NCBI GenBank assembly: GCA_039654915.1 | Contig: CM077593.1 | Span: 33,512,501-33,576,500 of the forward strand | Source of the DNA: Aquilaria yunnanensis | Taxonomy: Eukaryota > Streptophyta > Magnoliopsida > Malvales > Thymelaeaceae | Direction of reading: 5' to 3' | DNA: 64,000 bases | Shown here: piece after piece, positions 10,887 to 22,300 of the stretch | Position numbering within the stretch: the stretch's first letter is position 1 | Layout of the letters: each line of letters starts with the position of its first letter | The notes under the pieces: model-generated | What the model saw: only the letters and a program-made list of their open reading frames with translations | Database searches by the model: none | Told to the model about the DNA's origin: nothing | Made by a program: the position numbers and the translations under genes

Positions 10887-12479
10887 TAGTGATGGCAAAA
10901 TCTAATTCAACCGATGACCTGACCCAATCCACCAGAACACAAGTTTAATCTAACCCGATTTGATAAAAAAAAGTTAACAACCTAAACCCAACTGTACTTA
11001 ACCTGACGTGAATCCAAACTCGATTGAAAATGAAACATGAGAAAACTCAAACTCAAATGACCCGAACTCGAAATACCTGAAATTAAAACAACATGAGCCC
11101 GAACTGACCGGAACCCGAGATAACTCAAACACGAGACTGACCTGACTCGAACCCGAGTTGATCCGATGACTAAACCCAACAAAACCTGATTTTTTCCCTC
11201 ATTGCTAAACCTAAGCTTTACTCTTTCATTACCTTCTATATTTAAGTCTCATATATAAGGGTTTTTATATTCAATAACTTCCATTTTTCAGTGCTTAAAA
11301 ATTTAGTAAATCCTATATTTGAGAATGGTGACTTTTGTAATTAGTAACTCTAATTTTTTTTGAACTTTCATATGTAGTAATTTTCACATTTTGAGAGGGA
11401 ATTTCAATATTTAGTAACTTCTATTTTTTGATGATTTATATATTTAGTAAGTCTCATATTTGAGGAATGGGCTTCCATGTGTAATAAGTCCCATATTTGT
11501 GTTCTTCAAAACAAGTAACTTCTATATTTAGTAAATTTAATGATCTTGGTAGACAATTGTCAAAATTACAATATTCATTTCTAAACTTTTAAGTATAGTG
11601 CAATATGGTACCTAAATTTTGAAAAATTCATTTTAGTCACCTATAATAATTACAGCATTGGTCTCTGAATTTTTGAAATCTTTGCTTTTTTGCCCAAAAT
11701 TTTTCAAATTTTACAATTTAGTAACTAATAGTGAACTAAAGTTGCAATTCTTAGCAATGTCATAAAAAATTCATCGAAATAGGAGCATAAAAAACAATTA
11801 AGTATTATAAAATATTATCACAATATTTTTCTGATATTCAGAAGCATCATAATAAGGAGAAGTATACTATTAATTAAGAAAAGGGGCATGACAGCTTTTC
11901 GGGACCAGAATGACAACTAAAAATTCTTCTGTATGGCATATTTGAGGAAGTTGAGAGCCCATGATTCAAACCCTAGATCTCCCCATATCCTTCAAAGTCT
12001 TGAGCCATTAAGCGAAAGGGCTGAGAATTATCAACAAATATTAAATAACCTAAATATGTAATAAACTAGAATGATGAAATTTTTATCAATTTTTTAGTTA
12101 AACATACTAAGAAAATAAAAAATTAACTTAAATTAATTTTCCCAAAAAAATTGCGTTGGTTAATTTAAATTTTAAGAAAAAATTGAATCGATTAAGTCAT
12201 TTCGGCCTATGCATCATCAACCCGAGTAAACCAAAGGTCAGCCAGAGTTTGGTTCAAAACCCGACCTGAAGTTACCTGAGACTGCAACTAATATGACCTA
12301 TATTAAACTTGAACTCAAATATACTTGACCCAACTTGACTCGTACTCAAAATCAACTCAATTTGAAATTAACCCAAACCCAAATAACTTAACCTGAACCT
12401 GAATTTATACTAACCCAATTAGACCAAAACCTGAATGACTTCACTTAAACCTGACCTGACCCACTTAATTGTCATCCTA
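10887..12479. mobile_element. Non-autonomous hAT-type element with ACCCGA-rich ends
   Basis: Left end TAGTGATGGCAAAAT and right end, inverted, TAGGATGACAATTAA, so the termini are imperfect inverted repeats of the TAGNGATG-CAA type common in plant hAT elements. Both ends are loaded with CCCGAAC/CTGACCTGA words over about 300 bp, while the centre (11,200-12,190) is AT-rich and non-coding. Flanking 8-mers (10879-10886 and 12480-12487) match at only 5 of 8 positions, so the insertion is old or my border is off. Protein-like sequence on either side appears to be one interrupted frame, which independently supports an insertion. Confidence 0.6.
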
Positions 12480-12987
12480 ATAGTCTCATACCAAAACTAA
12501 GTAGGAGTAATCTAATCAGCCTTGAACTTAGTCCAAGACCCCCTCATACTCCAGAGTTTGCATAAAGTCCTCAGTGTAAAATCTGCATCGACACCCGAAC
12601 TCACCAATCCTCATCTAATGTTGCTGCTCATTTAGTCGAAGTTGGATGATCGATGTGTTCTTCCACCTGATATATCATTTTTATCCTCCAAGGAGTAAAT
12701 GGATAAAAACTCAAGTGTGAGCTCCCGGTAAGCTGGCTTCTTGTTGTAACAAACTATGAGCCACCCTCCAAAATTCAACAACTCTCCCATTTCTATATCT
12801 AGACCTAATTGCACCAAAGTTCCCTAATCAATCCATTTGTTTGCCCATATTCTCTTGTCAAATAATCTCTTGTAGCAAGTTCGTCAGTGTAAAACTATAG
12901 TAAAGGATGCACCTGAGGCCCTATGGCTTGTTTTTTTCCGAGGCTCTAACTTTTCCTGACGATGGGGTCCTCAGTTCGTTTTGTCAT
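12480..12987 (-). pseudogene. ATHILA-ORF1-like retrotransposon relic, N-terminal part
   Basis: On the minus strand an ATG at 12987 starts MTKRTEDPIVRKS. Further on there is a clear segment around PAYRELTLEFLSIYSLEDK (12817-12632), the type of motif I associate with the start of the conserved Athila ORF1 domain (a ...YRELT-EFL... signature). Several stops and at least one frameshift are present. The frame points into the fragment beyond the hAT element (10886-9693), so both pieces are treated as one relic. Confidence 0.45.
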
Positions 12988-13987
12988 CTTCAAGAGAAAA
13001 CAATAACTTTATGAAGATGAAATAGAAAGATGAAATGAAACACAAGAAAATCATGCCCAAATAAGAAGTTATAACAGTACATGCTAGCTCTACTATGATA
13101 AATGAAAGCCCTCCAAGTTGACCAAGATTAATGAAAACATCCTTCCAATCTATAAATGCATCCATAAGATTTAGAAAAACATCTTAAGACAAGGTCCTTC
13201 AATCGTTGATCCATGAACAAAATGGTCGTACTAACACTCACAAAAGGGGATAGATGAGGAAGCCATGCATAATAAGCCCAAAAAAAAAAATGATAGTGAC
13301 CCACACCCTTAAGCACATTAACAAAATAAAGTGTCGGTGTCTTTCTCATTCAAAAAGACAAAATTTCAAAAAATAAACCATGCCTAACAATTGCTCTAGA
13401 GCAAACATATAACATGGTGAATTTCTAATAAAAAATTTCAAAATCACACATCCATCAATCAATGAACAATTAGTCATACATGGGGTTTTTTGGCACAAAA
13501 TGAGTAATTTCAAATACATTCATTGCTCTGGCTCAAAATATGATTAATCCTGCATGGGCTAAATGAGCCCTTAATAGTTTGCCGGATAAATTGATAAATC
13601 GGGCCTTCCCAGCCCACCAAGTGAAACATGTGATTTTTTTGGGATGACCGGCTAAAGCTAAAGTTCCATTAAAGAGCTTTCCATGGGATAGAACCTCCCT
13701 AGGTGCCTTGCAAATTTGCAGATTGACAAAGTATGACCACTTGGCATCTAAAACCTTATAATATCAGCACCAACCACCTTACCAAATCAAGAAATCTTTT
13801 TCAAGACATAAATATGTGGAGGAAATTTATGTGCACAACTAACGAACACTTTAATTCCCATGATATAAATAAATGTAAAAATTAAGGCGTACTTGGTTAT
13901 TATAGAAGAACTGATTTATAGTCTCCTTGATAAAAAAACACCCAAGATCAGATATTTAATTAACTTGGAAATACAGGTAACTAAATA
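12988..13987. other. AT-rich stretch without recognisable features
   Basis: No open frame with recognisable protein similarity, no element end and no tandem structure was seen. It may be the 5' untranslated part of the Athila-like relic to its left. Confidence 0.4.
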
Positions 13988-14799
13988 TGCTGGTTCACAC
14001 CCAATACTCGACCATAATTATCTTTTTGGTGATAAAGAAGTATGTAGGATGAAATAGAACAAGTAGAGCCTCTAGAAATTATGTTCACAAGTTCTATATG
14101 CACAATCCTATTGCCCTCTATTTATAAGGGAAGAATTGGCACTTATAGAGGGTCATAACCCTTTATAAAAAAGTCGCAACTCTTTATAAAATATTATACT
14201 ACTTTACTAAAAGGTGTCTTTATACACCCATAACTTCTTCCCTTAAAATAAGGTAATAACTACCCTTAGAAGGGATGTGTTGGTTTAGCCATAGAGTCAC
14301 AACTCTTCTAAGAGTTGTGTCTCCTTAAATCAAGGTCATAAGCACCTTCTAAAAGTTGTTAAATTTGGCTAAAATATGACCCTTTACTAAAAGTTATGTT
14401 CTTCACTAATCAAGGTAGTTATGATGCATAACTACATTTCCAAGGGTCATATATATTGGGATAGACATATCCTTTCATTTAAAGGTCATGTCCCGTCATA
14501 CTATGAGTAGTTATGGAATGGTTGTTAAGCAATTATCCCATGTGTTAAGGTGTGCATATATACATGTCACAGGGTCACCATAGGCCAACTTCCCATTGGT
14601 TCCAATGTGATGACATGTCACACATATGTGCCGCATCATCCTAACTACTTAACTACATCTAGCTAATGTTAAAAGCGGTGATGTGAGTTAATGTGACAAT
14701 AGCAACATATGGTGTAACTAGACCAAGCAATTGTAAAACTCATATATCTTAGCACGTCTATGGAATTTAGTAATCACTCTTGTGAACTAAATTCTAACA
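13988..14799 (-). mobile_element. LTR relic, probably Copia-type, reverse orientation
   Basis: On the minus strand it starts TGTTAGAATTTAG at 14799, directly after a purine-rich GAGCGAGTGGGAAA tract (14800-14813) that looks like a polypurine tract, and it may end ...CCAGCA at 13988. A TATA box lies at 14119-14126. The TGTTAG start after AGTGGGA is common in plant Copia elements. It is followed to the right by what would be the internal 3' region, without a recognisable pol frame. The 3' border is a guess. Confidence 0.4.
14119..14126 (-). promoter_or_regulatory. TATA box in the Copia-like LTR
   Basis: TATAAATA on the minus strand followed by GAGGGC, about 675 bp from the putative LTR start. 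Position and sequence fit an LTR core promoter. Confidence 0.45.
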
Positions 14800-16030
14800 T
14801 TTCCCACTCGCTCTAGATATACTTTATGAAACACAGGTATAATGGTTAAGGAACACCTAAAACACACTATGACAAAAGAGAAACACATATGCAAGTTTGG
14901 GTGCATGACTTTAGGCATGACAACAAATCTCCACACTATATAGTGGTGAAACATACATAAGAGAATTATCTTCACCATAAATCCTTGAACTAATCAAAGA
15001 TCCTTGAACAAATCAAGGTTCATTAATGATACATATATCATTAATCATTCCTATATGCCTCAAGATTTTGTTGATACATAATTTGGCTACAACACACCTA
15101 TTTTATTAGTTTACTAATAAACTTTCTATCATGTACCAAACTCAGGATGCATCCATTTTTAAAGTCACTTTATACTTGAATCGTGTAGTACACTAATTAA
15201 TACAATATTACATCAAGTACTAATTATGAGCGCTCGTATTCAAGTATAGATGACATTGTATCAACTACTTGACTCACAACACATGCAATTAGATTGTAAT
15301 TTGCAAGAATTTACAAACACATTATAAAGTCTTTCCTATTGCATTCATTATATAATAACTTAAAACCTAATGATTACCCAATGAAAAACATATCTGGCCA
15401 CATTACCATAGCTATATAAGGCTCACCAAAGTAATACTATGATTTTAAATCACTAAACAGTAGTAAATAGTGAGTAGGGGCACAGTGAAAGAAACTCACA
15501 TATAAGTAGGATAAAAGAAAACTTACTTATTTCCTTTCTATGGTCAATTTGACAAGTCAAAAAACACATAAGATATGTACAAGTGCCATGGTATGTTTAT
15601 GTACACAATCACAATGTTTGACAACCATTATTTAGGAGGTGTCCATCTCCCTCTCATTGTTTGTGTGACTTCATGCAGACTCCCACTAGCAGCATATGTC
15701 CTTAACAAACCATGCAAATGTCATACTTCTCACATATGAGAAATCCATTTGGTCACATAGGTTAGGATGTATGTGTGGGTATACAAACGTGGTGTGACTA
15801 ACACCTTACCTTGATCTTAAACAAATAATTTATATCAAGATGACCTTTATGCTAAAGTTGTCACAAGTTGGATTATATGGCTCCTACTTGGATGCAAGTT
15901 TTTATTAAGTCACATATGACTAATTTAAGTAACGGCACACATTCAAGACTTTAGCAGTCTTATCTTTGTTCAAATTTGAAGAACAAGGGTAGGTTATTTG
16001 TGTAAAAAAACCAAACTTTAATCTATGTGG
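14800..16030. other. Non-coding flank, probably decayed internal retrotransposon DNA
   Basis: AT-rich sequence with many short stops in all frames. By position it would be the 3' internal part of the minus-strand element whose LTR ends at 14799, but no protein domain can be read. Confidence 0.35.
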
Positions 16031-16407
16031 TGATACCCACATCAGAAGATTGGGCTCCCATTGGGCCTAAACATCATCTTAAAGAAATTGGGCTCATTAA
16101 GAGTTTGAAGCCCAGTTTGATCACAAAGGACAGATGTCCTAGATCTAACGGTTCAAGAGATAATCACTCCATCTAATGGTTCTAAATCTTAAGGCACACT
16201 ATCCCAAAAGCCTATATAAAGGCATTCATGATCACATTTCAGGTATGAGATCACTTTCCTTGGTATTTGCACCACACTAGAATCATTATTGACTTGAGCG
16301 TCGGAGTATCTTCTGCAGGTCTCCACGCTTCCCTTGCCAAAGTGTACTCGTGCGACAAACCAAGCTTCTGGATCTTTAGATCGTTTACTGAAGAAGGTGC
16401 ATCATCA
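16031..16407 (+). mobile_element. 5' LTR of Tat element A
   Basis: Begins TGATACCCACATC and ends GCATCATCA directly before the primer-binding site. It is 377 bp, shorter than the LTRs of elements B (783 bp) and C (883 bp). It contains TATATAAA at 16213-16220 and the shared leader motif at 16291-16306. Confidence 0.65.
16213..16220 (+). promoter_or_regulatory. TATA box of Tat element A LTR
   Basis: TATATAAA in the context CCTATATAAAGGC, about 78 bp before the conserved leader motif. This matches the layout in elements B and C. Confidence 0.6.
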
Positions 16408-16425
16408 TTTGGCGCCCACCATCGG
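16408..16425 (+). promoter_or_regulatory. Primer-binding site of Tat element A
   Basis: TTTGGCGCCCACCATCGG follows the LTR end directly. TGGCGCC-type sites are the usual tRNA primer sites of the Tat group. The same position is occupied by related sequence in elements B and C. Confidence 0.65.
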
Positions 16426-16656
16426 TTTATCCATGAGTACACACTTAGACCCTATTACTTCGTCATGGCTAAGTACTTTGTGTAGCCCCCTCAGCAGGCA
16501 CAAGCACCGCACATACCTTGGAGCAACTTTCATTATCCATACACACAAGGTGTCCAATCCCACAGTGAGGGTACATGCAATGGAACCCAGATCCAGAACC
16601 AGATAGGGGGAGTCCCTAACTTTCCCTTTCCTAGCACCGTACCTCGACCCCTGGAA

Positions 16657-18420
16657 ATGCAACGGCAAATACAAAATCTAACTCGGACAAGTCCAAGGAA
16701 GCAAGGAAGGCACCCATTTACTACTGAACTCATGAATGAGCCAATACCGGAGAAAATGAAATTCCCTCATTTTGAACTATATGACGGGACTAGGGACCCG
16801 ATGGACCACCTGAGCCACTACAAAACTATTATGACTCTGGCTAGTTTCTCAGATGCGACTATGTATCAAGCCTTTCCAACAACACTCATGAGGGATGCCC
16901 GAACATGGTATTCCGGTCTTGAAGCAGAATCTATAGGTTCGTGAGACGACCTCAACAAGGCATTCACGGACTACTTTCTTGAGAGAAAAGCCTGCACGTG
17001 GGTGCTAACCCACTTTTTTGCTGTAAGGAAAAATAAAGGGGAATCCTTAAGAAATTACGTAGATCGTTTCAGTAAAGAAGCATTGAAGGTGCCTAATTTG
17101 GCTGAAAATGAGTTTGTACTCTTAATGGCTAGGGGACTTTAGCTAGATTCAGAAATCACCAAAGAATTGGCGAAAAAGCCCATAAAAAAGAGGCAAGAGT
17201 TCCTGCAAAAAGCCTCAGAGTTCATGAATGCTGAGGACATTGTGGCACTTAGTGCGAAACAGCGCAAAAGGGAATCTAGGCAGGTAGACTACCAAGGGCT
17301 TGATGAGAGATCATGGCCACATCCTGACCCCTCTCGGAGGCAGTACACAAGTGAAATCTGAGAAAGAATAAAGTTCACACCACTCATAGCCCTAAGATCA
17401 ATTATTCTTCATGCTATCCAAGATAAAATGTATCTTAAGTGGCCAGAAGCCAAGAAAGGCAAGCAGATAGGCCCCAGAACAGGCCACCATTGTGAATTTT
17501 ACAAGACTGTCAGGCATGAGACCGACAATTGTAGATTGCTCAATGAGCAAATTGAGAAATTGATTAAAGAGGGGAAGTTCAACAAGTACATCAGATGCTA
17601 TGGAGATCGCAACAATGATGCTTGTTAGGAAGACTCCAAATTTAAAAAGAAAGATGACAATGGGGATAGAGATAACCAGGGAAAAGGAAAGAAAGGCCAC
17701 TATAACAACAAGCCAACGAAAGCAACAATCCATCATATTGCTAATGAGGTTACCTCTGAAAGGGGAAAAGAACATGTTGCTCCAAGATCCTCAATCGTTC
17801 ATAGAACCTCACGACTTATTGTCGATGTAGTAATAGCCAGGCACAGAGTTGAAAAGCTTCTACTAGATATGGGAGCACCTCCTAGCATTCTCTACCAGTC
17901 TACTGTCGAAAGAATGATGTTTGAAAAAGCAAGGATTAAGCCTCACCATCATCAAATCAGGGGACTAGGAAATGAGCCTTTACCAGTAGTGGGGGAGGTC
18001 ATGCTTCCGGTGGCGTTTGGGGACGGAGAGAAGAAGGAAGTTATAAAGATGGTCAAGTTCAAGATCATTGATGCGCCTGTAACCTACAATGGTTTGATTG
18101 GATTCTACTCTATGCAAGAATTTGACATCCGTATCAGGCCCAAAACATTAGAGATAACCCTCCCAACCAAAGATGGAATGGCAATTATCTCCCCCAGCAT
18201 AACAGAGGCAATCTCAGCAATCACTTGGTTGCACCATCTTGATAACCTAGATATGCAAACCCAAGAGAAGGAAAAAATAGGAACACCCGTGGAGGCAATG
18301 AAAGAGATAATCCTCAACGATGCAGACCTTAGCAAGAAGACCAAGGTAGGAACTACCCTCGGCAAAGAAAAGGAAGAAGAGTTGATCGCTTTCCTCAAAG
18401 GCAAGATCATATTACAGACC
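16657..18420 (+). pseudogene. gag-protease relic of Tat element A
   Basis: One frame runs through 16657-18420 and encodes a gag capsid region (PFTTELMNEPIPEKMKFP, then YDGTRDPMDHL and YVDRFSKEALKVP), a short Cys/His segment (CEFYKTVRHETDNC, a CCHC-type knuckle variant) and an aspartic protease region around LLLDMGAPPSILY at about 17860, followed by GLIGFYSMQEFDIRIRPKTL. Stops occur at about 16942, 17140, 17359 and 17626. The protease active site reads D-M-G instead of the usual D-S/T-G. The frame ends at 18421, where a deletion fuses it out of frame to the RT tail. Not functional. Confidence 0.72.
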
Positions 18421-18948
18421 TAAAGCAAACCTTTAATGCCTTGCGAAAATATAAGATGAAACTTAACCTAGCCAAGTGCGCTTTTGGGGTAAGCTCAGGA
18501 AAATTCCTAGGCTACATGGTCACTCATTGAGGCATAGAGGCCAACCCAGAAAAGGTAAAAGCAGTACTTGACATGGCTCCACGCAAGGACATCAGAGGTG
18601 TACAGACATTAGCAGGAAGAATCATGGCCCTTGGAAGGTTCCTGGCAGAATCGGCCAAGAAGTGCCTCCCATTCTTCTGCAAGCTAAGGAAGAAAGGGAA
18701 TTCACCTCCATTATGGGATGAGGAATGTCAAAAAGCCTTCAACCAAATTAAGGGAGAATTAGGTTCCCTGCCTATCCTTAAGAGCCCACGGATAGGCGAA
18801 CCCTTATATGTTACTTATCAGGTACTCAAGAAACAGGGGCGGCAGCCTTCGTCCAGGAAGAACAAGGAACCCAAAACCCAGTATACTTTGTTAATCGAGT
18901 CTTTCAAGGGGCAAAGCCCGGATATCCTAAAGTGGAGAAAATAATACT
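18411..18948 (+). pseudogene. Reverse transcriptase C-terminal fragment of Tat element A
   Basis: Reads as the RT thumb region (NLAKCAFGVSSGKFLGYMV, then GIEANPEKVKAVL and LAGRIMALGRFLAES) and the linker towards RNase H (WDEECQKAFNQIKGEL). An in-frame stop lies at about 18528. The catalytic palm is missing through an internal deletion joining the end of the protease to this piece. The 3' end is cut by element B at 18949. Confidence 0.7.
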
Positions 18949-19731
18949 TGATAGCTGAAGTGCCTGTCACCTTTCAAACCCGTAGGCTCGGCTAAGGCAC
19001 CACCCTCGGAAGAAGAGGCACCAACTTCGGGAAGAATGATATCCGGCCCCTCTCACATCCGACCTCGGTAATTCTCCATCCCTAGGGACGATAGCGTTAA
19101 CCTCGGTAAGACAATCGAATCGCCCTCGACATCAGAGAATGTCCCTAAGAGGGGCTACCCTCGGCAAGGATATTCCTAGAATACTGAAGTAACATTGGAA
19201 GGTAATTCTCCTGTTTCGAAGAGGTCTCTTCTACCAAAGGGACCTCGGGAATACGACAGAAGCAATTAAGGAGCTTTTGACACATCCCCGACACGCCGCC
19301 CCCAGACATACTCTGACACGCCACCCTCGCGAGCCTTGGCTCCTGGCCAAGCGGCCTATGGTCGGCTAGATGTTCCCCTTCTCCCCAAGGATGCGGATCG
19401 CATCCGACCGAACACGTGTCATAATCTGGGCCGGCCACGTCAAGCGGACTTCTACTGTTCGCCCCTCTATAAATATTTGGTAAGCACCCCTAGTAAAGGA
19501 AGATTTTGACTTTAAAGAGAACTTCTTCATTTATTACTCTCTCCACCTCCAAAACACTGACTTGGGCGTCGGAGGCTCCCCCCGGAAAAAGACTCCGGGG
19601 ACCTCCTAACCACGGTTTTCTGAGCATTTCAGGCAGATCCTCCTGGGAAACTTCCACTTCAGGTGTTCTTCCTCACTGAAAGTCCCTCCAGGCCTTACCA
19701 TGTCACACAACGAGGATGTTGCTGGGCATCA
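18949..19731 (+). mobile_element. 5' LTR of Tat element B
   Basis: Begins TGATAGCTGAAGTGCC and ends TGCTGGGCATCA before the primer site. It contains a G-box-like ACACGTGT (19412-19419), TATAAATA (19468-19475), the leader motif GACTTGGGCGTCGGAG (19559-19574) and the gag start codon at 19700, inside the LTR. Confidence 0.75.
19412..19475 (+). promoter_or_regulatory. G-box and TATA box of Tat element B LTR
   Basis: ACACGTGT at 19412-19419 is followed 48 bp later by TATAAATA (19468-19475). The block CATCCGACCGAACACGTGTC is identical in the LTRs of element C, although the rest of the U3 regions differ more, so this ACGT-core site is a conserved promoter element. ACGT-core sites bind plant bZIP/bHLH factors; regulation here is inferred only from sequence. 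Confidence 0.65.
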
Positions 19732-21236
19732 TTTAGCGCCGTCTGTGGGAATCCATTCCCAAGTCGCCGTCGTTGAAACTCGGCGTTCCAAGGACAAAGG
19801 ACTTCCGAAGTCCCCGTCCATGCCAGAAGTTCAACCGGCAACCGAACAAACTGCAGCAGGGACTTCCTTGCCTGAGGATAAATGTCCTTTAACTATTACC
19901 ATGGGCTTTCTGCACGAGTTCCAACACTTTGTTGTAGCCGAAATGACGCAGCAGTTAGACCAAAGATGGCCACAGCCAACTCCAGTCCAAAGCCCTCTTC
20001 GCCAGTACCTCGTCGGGAGAAAAGTCCCAGGTCAACTCACCGGAGTTCGAGAAGTGGGGATCAACGTGATGAGTCCTCAACGGAAAATATACCCCTCAGG
20101 GCGCGACCTATGGGAGAAACGGGGCCAAAGCAACCCAGAACTCTTCGCCGAAGGAGTTCTTCACCTGAAGAAAAGTCGCCATCACCTCGGTGCCGAAGTC
20201 ACTCCCCAAAAAGGAGACGACAGTCTTCGTTCCCAGAGGCCTATAGGCAGCAGGAAGAAGAGCCTAGTGCCACACTCCTCATGGAGAAAATCTTAAAGAG
20301 GCTAGAAAGAGTGGAGAGGCAGGTAGCTCAAAAGCCCGTCTGGGCTAGGTTGTTAGAAACCTTCAATGGAGACGAATCACCATTCACCCGAGTAGTGGTT
20401 GAAGCACCTATGCCGAGTGACTTTCGGGTACCTCGGTTGGAGACCTACGATGGCCAAACTAACCCCCAGGCTCACCTGACCAAATACAAGTGCAGCATGG
20501 TGTTGCACGGTGCTGATGACACCACCCTGTGCAAATGTTTTGAGGTCACCCTTGTTGGGCCAGCAACAGTGTGGTACAACTCACTGGCTCCTGGAACCAT
20601 TATGGAGTTCTAAGAATTGTCTACCGCCTTCACGCAGCAGTTCATCGGGAGTCGGCCAACCGTGAAGATGCCAGTCCAAATGTTTGACATAGTGCAGAGA
20701 AATGGAGAAACCAGTCACGACTATGTCGAAAGGTTCAATAGGGAAGCCTTAAGTGTCCCAGACTTTAGGCCAGAAATACGTATCCTAGCCATGACACGAG
20801 GACTTCGGAGAAACTCCCAGTTGTTCTATGAATTATCCAAGGATCCCCCCGACACACTTGGTGAATTTTACCGAAGGGCTGAGCAGCACATGACTGCCGA
20901 AGAACTGAGAATGGGAGGCCCAAAACCTGATCACATTCGCACCGAGGGATTGAGCCAGCAAACTCGCTACCCAGCTAAACCAGGGGGACGACCTCGGAAG
21001 CTTAAGGGAAGAAAGCCACTGGCTTTCACTCCCCTGAACACCACAAGGACGAACATCCTCATGGCGATGGAAAGGCAAGGAACTCAGATCCAACGACCGA
21101 AGGCCATGACCTCGGACAACAAAAAGAACATGAAAAAGTTCTACCAGTTCCATCGCGACCATGGGCATGATACCGAGGACTGCTTCTAACTAAGAAAATA
21201 CATAGAATCGCTAATAAAGCAAGGTCAGCTCCGGTG
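19700..21236 (+). pseudogene. gag relic of Tat element B
   Basis: Starts at the ATG at 19700 within the LTR and reads through the primer site (HHLAPSVG). An N-terminal basic, Ser/Arg-rich region is followed by the capsid part (FRVPRLETYDGQTNPQAHL, then YVERFNREALSVPDF) and a zinc-knuckle variant near 21150 (QFHRDHGHDTEDC) whose first Cys is replaced by Tyr; element C keeps Cys there. Compared with C there is a frameshift near 20000, a stop at 20611 and a stop at 21187. Gag forms the particle and binds RNA; this copy cannot be translated through. Confidence 0.78.
19732..19750 (+). promoter_or_regulatory. Primer-binding site of Tat element B
   Basis: TTTAGCGCCGTCTGTGGGA follows the LTR end and differs from the element C site by one base (A for G in the TGGCGCC core). 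It overlaps the gag frame. Confidence 0.7.
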
Positions 21237-22300
21237 TTACCTGTGGATTCCCTCCCCAAAGGGAAGAAGAGAAGAGGAGGGAAAAGGAGAGGACGAGGAG
21301 TATGACTCCGACAGGCGCCGGAACCGAAGTCCGAAAAGGCGTCCGCCACCCTCGGCAGGAGTGATACAAATGATCACAACAGGACTACCATCGGCAGAAA
21401 GGAAAAGAAAGGCTAGGGAGATTTCGGTGATGGAATATGGGAACCCATAAAAAAAGCTTGTTCGGAAAGATGGGTCCACTGTCATATTTCCTCATGATGA
21501 TCCACTGCTAGTCATGGCGAGGATAGGAAGCTGGGACGTCAAGAGGGTACTGCTTGACGATGGTTCAAACATGGATGTCCTATTCTCACACCTGCTACCG
21601 AGTTTGGGTGTATCAAGGAGCGACCTCAAGACCGTCACTTCTCCTACTTTTGGAGTAGGGCTGTCCGAACTCCCCGTCCTCGGCTGGATTGATCTTCCCT
21701 TGATGTTAAGGGGAACTTCAATAAACAACAAAGACGAGCTGTTGCCTCAGTAATGACAAGGTTCATCGTCATAGATGTCCCTTCGTCATATAACGCAATT
21801 CTTGGGAGGCAAACACAAGGGAACCTCCACATCTGCCTGGACGTAAAGTACCTAACTGTCACCTTCGCCACCAAGGATGGAGATGCTGAGATCTTCATCG
21901 ATCAGGGGGAGGTGAGGAAGGTGTTTGTCAAGGCGAGGAAAGCCGCGGTGACAAACTGCGCGCAGACTATGGAAACGAAGGTCGCACTCGCAAAAAAGTC
22001 AAAAGGAAAAGGAACAAAAGATTCTGATAAAGTAGAAACGGAAGACATAGAGCTTGTCCCAGGCCGGAATACCCGAATAGGGAAAAAATTGGCCGAAGGT
22101 GACAAGGAAAAACTTGTATCTTTCCTACTAATGAATAAAGATTTGTTTGGCTACTCGTCGAAAGGCATGCCTGGGGTAGACCCTAGCATAATATAGCATA
22201 GCCTTAAAGTGAGCCCAGAGGCAAAGCCCGTCCGCAAAAAAAAATGAAGCCTTTCGGCACACAAAAACAACTTCGTCAAAACCAAAGTCCAGTGCTTGAT
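21237..22300 (+). pseudogene. Aspartic protease region relic of Tat element B
   Basis: An acidic/basic linker (SDRRRNRSPKRRPP) leads into the protease core LLDDGSNMDVLFSHLL (21553-21600), the D-G-S variant of the aspartic active site used in this lineage, and continues with PSSYNAILGRQTQGNLH. Disruptions are a stop at 21448, a frame change near 21750 and a TAG at about 22194 where element C has CAG. Downstream is the segment leading into RT. Confidence 0.72.

Larger units (their letters stand above)
16031..18948 (+). mobile_element. Tat-lineage Ty3/gypsy element A, broken, interrupted by element B
   Basis: The left part of an element: LTR (16031-16407), TGGCGCCC-type primer site, gag and protease in one frame with four stops, a deletion that removes most of the reverse transcriptase, then an RT C-terminal piece that stops abruptly where the LTR of element B starts at 18949. 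Its remaining RNase H, integrase and 3' LTR are not found on the other side of element B. The LTR start TGATA and the GACTTGAGCGTCGGAG leader motif are shared with elements B and C, but the proteins are clearly more diverged, so A is a different family of the same lineage. Confidence 0.78.
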
